64,000 bases of DNA from a bacterium DOLZORAL124_38_8 (GTDB lineage Bacteria > Patescibacteriota > Gracilibacteria > UBA4473): the NCBI GenBank assembly GCA_002747745.1, contig PDQG01000005.1, positions 92,524 to 156,523 of the forward strand, read 5' to 3'. The notes beneath the pieces were generated by a model. The model saw only the letters and a program-made list of their open reading frames with translations. It did not search any database and was not told where the DNA came from. Made by a program: the position numbers and the translations under genes. Shown in pieces: positions 61,025 to 64,000 of this stretch. Position 1 is the stretch's first letter. Every line of letters begins with the position of its first letter.

Positions 61025-61885
61025 TTAGTTAGAAAGCCATTTTTTTAAAGGTGCAAACCGGATATCGGCTGGGTCTTTTTCGGTTTCGGTTTGTCGGTCA
61101 AGATTAATGGTGAATTCCATTGAATCAAGTCCGGTTGATTGGTCTGTATTTCGTGAAAACTCAGACAAGGTTCCATTTTTGAAGAATGGATACGCGTTCA
61201 TTTGTTTGGTTAATTCATTCGCCAAATAGAACAATCGTTTATAAGTTTGAGCGGCTTCAATCGTAATAGTTGCGTTTTCTCGGGTAATAGATTGGTCTTT
61301 AATTTTAATTTCGTTTCCGTCACTGATTAGGTTTTGGTTATCTTTGAATCCGTGTTTTTTGAAATATAGTTTTACTTTGTCAGCCGCATCAAAGAGGCCA
61401 ATCTTCAGTTGATTGTTTTCTTTACTATCAAACCAGTTGATGTGTTGTGCTCGAATATTTTTGATTTCTTCGTGAAATTTCGAAAACTCATTTTTTTCTA
61501 TTTGAGTTTTAATTTTGTTTATTTTTTGGGTTAAATTCAGTTTTTCTGATTCTAATTCTTGGACTTTTTCTTTTTTGTCGGCATAGGTTTTTCCAGTGTT
61601 TTCTAAACTAATTTTTGATAAATACTCGTTTTGAGGGTTTAAATCCATAATTAACCATCCTTGCAAAATGGCGGTTATTATCAGCGCCGATTTGGTTACA
61701 TTTTTTAAAATAGTCAGGAGTGAATCAGGCGTATAGTTTTGAAAAGACTCAGCTATAGACGACGCTGGTGGAACCGAATCTTTCTTAGAATTCGTTGGTG
61801 GAGTGGTTGGTATGTTTAACTCTACTTTTGGAGTTGGGGGGGTAGAGGGAGTAGCAACCGGTGTTTGTTTTTTTGTGTTTTCCAT
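61025..61885 (-). CDS. PilN-like pilus assembly protein (second cluster)
   Basis: About 286 residues: a Pro/Thr-rich cytoplasmic N-terminus (TPVATPSTPPTPKVE), one membrane helix (about 85-100, SALIITAILQGWLIMD), a coiled coil, and a periplasmic domain. First gene of the second pilus operon. The long Pro-rich cytoplasmic part could bind a PilM-like protein, but none is seen. Start taken at MENTKKQ; the frame is open to 61912. Confidence 0.6.
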   Translation of the reverse strand: MENTKKQTPVATPSTPPTPKVELNIPTTPPTNSKKDSVPPASSIAESFQNYTPDSLLTILKNVTKSALIITAILQGWLIMDLNPQNEYLSKISLENTGKTYADKKEKVQELESEKLNLTQKINKIKTQIEKNEFSKFHEEIKNIRAQHINWFDSKENNQLKIGLFDAADKVKLYFKKHGFKDNQNLISDGNEIKIKDQSITRENATITIEAAQTYKRLFYLANELTKQMNAYPFFKNGTLSEFSRNTDQSTGLDSMEFTINLDRQTETEKDPADIRFAPLKKWLSN

Positions 61886-61940
61886 GGTTTTAAAGTTTGT
61901 ATTTCTCTTCATTGTACCACCTTTTACAATTAATTACAAC

Positions 61941-61972
61941 AAAAAGACTCAACAATTTGTTGAGCCTTTTGA
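61941..61972 (-). terminator. Terminator after rpsR
   Basis: Hairpin GCTCAACAA-ATTGTTGAG(T) followed by T5 on the minus strand. Confidence 0.8.
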
Positions 61973-61997
61973 TAAAATATTCTTTTGTAATGGTTTT

Positions 61998-62225
61998 TTA
62001 CTTTTCGTATCGCACGAACGGAAGTAATCCCATGTATCGAGCGTTTTTAATAGCGGTGGCTACTTTTTTTTGTTTTTTCAAAGGCATTCCTGTGTGGAAT
62101 CGGCTTTGGATAGAACGATGGTAAGTAATAAATTGCGCTAACAATTTAGAATCTTTGTAATCAACGTAGGTTACTCCGGCTAATTTTAACGGATCGATGA
62201 ATTTTTTTGGTCTAATTGGTGTCAT
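61998..62225 (-). CDS. rpsR: 30S ribosomal protein S18
   Basis: 75 residues, normal size. KKFIDPLKLAGVTYVDYKDSKLLAQFITYH and the RFHTGMPLKKQKKVATAIKNARYMGLLPFV end are typical of S18. It follows rpsF by 32 nt; the ssb gene usually found between rpsF and rpsR is absent here. Confidence 0.96.
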   Translation of the reverse strand: MTPIRPKKFIDPLKLAGVTYVDYKDSKLLAQFITYHRSIQSRFHTGMPLKKQKKVATAIKNARYMGLLPFVRYEK

Positions 62226-62257
62226 TTTTTTATGAGGTTAGATATTAACTTGGTAAA

Positions 62258-62626
62258 TTATTTAGTTTCTTCGGCTGGTTTTTCCATAGTTTCGTTTTCT
62301 TTTTTCATATCAGCGTATTTTTTTGGGGCTGGTGCCTTTTTGTCAACGCTGGTAATCAAGAATCGTACAATTTGTGTATCAATGTTTAAGTCTCGATTCA
62401 AAGTGGCTAACTTGTCAGTTTCCATTTCAAATTGTCCCACAAAGTAATATCCCCATTTTTTGTTGTTGATTTTGTAGGCAAACCCGCGGGTTCCCCAAAA
62501 ATCTTCAAACGTCATTTTTCCACCTAATTCTTTTACTTTTTCAAGAATAGATGTTTTTACTTGTGTTTGAGCTTCGGTTTCCGATAACTCATTTTGAATG
62601 ATGGCCATAATTTCGTATTTTTTCAT
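62258..62626 (-). CDS. rpsF: 30S ribosomal protein S6
   Basis: 122 residues. MKKYEIMAII start, KVKELGGKMTFEDFWGTRGFAYKINNKKWGYYFVGQFEME, and INRDLNIDTQIVRFL-like C-terminal strand. Short acidic tail after residue 100. The ATG at 62626 is used; the frame is open to 62746 but the added residues are not S6-like. Confidence 0.95.
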   Translation of the reverse strand: MKKYEIMAIIQNELSETEAQTQVKTSILEKVKELGGKMTFEDFWGTRGFAYKINNKKWGYYFVGQFEMETDKLATLNRDLNIDTQIVRFLITSVDKKAPAPKKYADMKKENETMEKPAEETK

Positions 62627-62799
62627 GCTTTTTGGTCTGTAAAAAAATAATTTTGGTCGACTGATACTCGTTTGTGCTCTCGGCCAGAAAGACGCAAATA
62701 TATCAGTAAAGCGAGGGCAACTTAGTTGTTTTTCTAAACAATGCAAGGAAAAATGCCGTGAAAACTTGATTAGCGTATGATTTTGGTTTTAGGAAGGGA

Positions 62800-62840
62800 A
62801 AAGGGAGACCCCGTATCAAGTACGGGGAGTTAATAGGTTT
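62800..62840. repeat. Dispersed CCCCGTA-TCAAG-TACGGGG hairpin
   Basis: Same type as the hairpin at 18578-18596. Intergenic. Confidence 0.7.
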
Positions 62841-62897
62841 GTAACTTTCCGAGCTTGACTCGGAATCTTCGAATTCTCAATAAAAAAGACGGAAATG

Positions 62898-63103
62898 AAA
62901 AAGTCTTACAAAAAATCGGAAGATACTTCGACTCGCGAATGCTCGCTCAGTAATAGTGAATTTTTTTTTAAGTATCGGTCATTCTGGCGTGTCCAGAATT
63001 CAAAGACCGTTTTAAGAGATTCCCGCCTGCGCGGGAATGAGGTTTTTGTGGACTTATAAAGAGACTCCGTCATTTTTTTGTACACACTTTGGACGGGGAG
63101 GAG
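62898..63103. repeat. 206-bp intergenic direct repeat, copy 1
   Basis: Contains in order GTCTTA-TAAAAAATCGGAAGATACTTCG, an ATTCTGGCGTGTCCAGAAT palindrome, a dRS3-like ATTCCC-N8-GGGAAT palindrome at 63021-63040, and a GACGGGGAGGA end. Copy 2 starts 361 bp later and is about 88% identical by eye. Confidence 0.85.
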
Positions 63104-63179
63104 TTTTTCTTTTCGTCTAAAGAGTATTTGAATATGACGAAATCTTAAAAATGTTAGAAAAAAGAAAAACTGACTATTA

Positions 63180-63254
63180 AATCTCCCTTAATCCCTCTTT
63201 AAACAAAGAGGGAGTTTTTTCCCCTTAATGTAAGGGGAGATTAAGAGGGGTTAT
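63180..63254. repeat. Palindromic REP-like element between the direct repeats
   Basis: Nested arms AATCCCTCTTT...AAAGAGGGA and TTCCCCTTA...TAAGGGGA; similar layout to 48145-48230. Confidence 0.75.
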
Positions 63255-63258
63255 AAGG

Positions 63259-63464
63259 AAAAAGTCTTATAAAAAATCGGAAGATACTTCGACTCGCGAA
63301 TGCTCGCTCAGCAATAGTACATTATTTTTAAAGTATCAGTCATTCTGGTGTGTCCAGAATCTAAAGACCGTTTTAAGAGATTCCCGCCTCCGCGGGAATG
63401 AGGTTCTTGTGGACTTGTAAAGAGACCTCCGTCATTTTCTATACACGCCTTGGTCGGGGAGGAT
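63259..63464. repeat. 206-bp intergenic direct repeat, copy 2
   Basis: Second copy of the unit at 62898-63103, including the same three internal palindromes. No gene in the whole stretch 62627-63590. Confidence 0.85.
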
Positions 63465-63506
63465 TTCTCCGTCGACTGTGTGGTGGGTTTATTTTTTTAA
63501 TATTTC

Positions 63507-63535
63507 TTGACAAATTGACGAAAAAAGTATAATAT
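63507..63535 (+). promoter_or_regulatory. Promoter of lipoprotein gene
   Basis: TTGACA, 17 nt, TAATAT (or 15 nt to TATAAT), about 55 nt before the ATG: one of the few non-leaderless units here. The 5' leader holds an inverted repeat ATTTGTAT-GTTGGT-ATACAAAT (63548-63569), which could be an operator or hairpin. Confidence 0.65.
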
Positions 63536-63590
63536 TGCATTGAAATATTTGTATGTTGGTATACAAATACATTCTTAACCCCCTCGACAA

Positions 63591-64000
63591 ATGAGAATGA
63601 AAAAAACCGTACCGTTGGCTTTGGCAACCTTAGCGCTTGGGTTCGCGAGTTGTGAAGGTGATGACCCAACGCCTCAACCAGAACCAGTAGATAATCCGCC
63701 AACCACCGAAACCGTGGCGAGTGTTCAAAACGAAGTAAATTTGGTGATAGAAAATAGGAATAATGATCCGGATGGAGATTCGACTGAAACTGAAATTACG
63801 GTTACGAATAAAAGAGGGGAAGAGGTTTTTGCAAAAACGTATGAAACGAAGGAAATACATGAAGTGTTAAAGAATTTGCCAGAGGATACGTATGTGATTA
63901 GTACCAAAACTATGGCGGCGGGTAAACGGGCAAACGACAAAGATGAGGTAAGTATTGAACCACCAACACCAGAAGTGAGTTATAATTTGGAAGTAAACAA
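63591..64000 (+). CDS. Lipoprotein, partial (3' end outside window)
   Basis: 136 residues visible. MRMKKTVPLALATLALGFASC is a lipoprotein signal with Cys at the lipobox (FASC), followed by an acidic Pro/Thr-rich linker (EGDDPTPQPEPVDNPP) and a strand-rich domain (NEVNLVIENRNND, ETEITVTNKRGEEV). The linker-plus-beta domain layout suits a surface-exposed protein. Function unknown. Not visible as a continuous gene beyond 64000. Confidence 0.8.
   Translation, partial: MRMKKTVPLALATLALGFASCEGDDPTPQPEPVDNPPTTETVASVQNEVNLVIENRNNDPDGDSTETEITVTNKRGEEVFAKTYETKEIHEVLKNLPEDTYVISTKTMAAGKRANDKDEVSIEPPTPEVSYNLEVN

Noticed and set aside
1-64000. UGA reassigned to glycine or tryptophan
   Set aside because: Conserved proteins (RecG, SecY, DnaN, PrfA, MurJ) are full length with ordinary Gly GGN and Trp TGG codons and no in-frame TGA.

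Overview
The window looks like a fragment of a small, AT-rich bacterial chromosome of the Candidate Phyla Radiation (Patescibacteria). Supporting this are a CPR-type TrbC/VirB2-like secreted membrane protein, two type IV pilus-like assembly clusters made of short PilN/PilO/GspF/GspE proteins, many single-gene transcription units, and apparently leaderless promoters (a -10 box 7-8 nt before the ATG). Stop codons are peculiar: of 63 complete protein genes I count about 50 TAA, 13 TAG and no TGA, yet reading frames are not interrupted by TGA either. The release factor gene present (prfA) carries the RF1-type P-A-T tripeptide, which reads UAA/UAG. This may point to a relative of the UGA-recoding Gracilibacteria/Absconditabacteria in which UGA is simply unused; that placement is inference. 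Arginine is written mostly as CGA, normally a rare codon.

Layout. 1-4.35 kb (minus): first pilus cluster (prepilin, PilN, PilO, GspF, partial prepilin) and two secreted membrane proteins. 4.5-12.5 kb: recG, tRNA-Thr, DUF817, an HTH-MurA fusion, a lectin-fold-like membrane protein, a divergent cysteine desulfurase, and a thioredoxin/CcdA pair. 12.5-13.2 kb and 25.6-26.4 kb: two prepilin genes, each preceded by a short tandem repeat (8-bp and 5-bp units). In both, the repeat separates a promoter-linked ATG from the prepilin frame so that loss of exactly one unit would restore the frame. 13.3 kb: an orphan V/A-type ATPase B subunit. 14.9-18.6 kb: DUF4177, a Na+/Ca2+-exchanger-like protein with an in-frame (CT)12 microsatellite, prfA, an ATP-grasp protein. 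18.7-29.1 kb: ECF sigma factor, Xer recombinase, rsmG, DUF1622, folD, tmk, a repeat-bearing secreted protein, AI-2E transporter, recJ, trxB. 29.2-32.9 kb: a 1226-residue coiled-coil protein with an internal duplication. 33-38 kb: rplU with an HhH extension, dnaN, nrdR, purC, a beta-CASP nuclease. 38-47.6 kb: murJ, a cassette-like locus flanked by inverted repeats, pyrE, a UvrC with a GNAT domain inserted in it, a Fur-like regulator, tRNA-CAU, secY, a membrane protein, an RNA m5C methyltransferase. 48.1-49.3 kb: a DUF559 gene, a REP-like element, and a gene-free stretch with a perfect TTGACA-17-TATAAT promoter, long-range base pairing and a terminator, probably a large structured RNA. 49.4-57.9 kb: FKBP and other lipoproteins, sortase, O-methyltransferase, fmt, P-loop kinase, rmuC, AEC transporter, yggS, nadK, DedA. 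57.9-62.6 kb (minus): second pilus cluster, behind rpsF-rpsR. 62.6-63.5 kb: an intergenic repeat mosaic with a 206-bp direct duplication. 63.6-64 kb: start of a lipoprotein gene.

Working together: the strongest theme is surface structure. Two pilus motors, four recognisable prepilins, sortase, lipoproteins and a disulfide relay are present, with simple-sequence repeats that could switch two prepilins and an ion exchanger on and off. That would be a contingency-locus system in an organism whose relatives typically live attached to other microbes.
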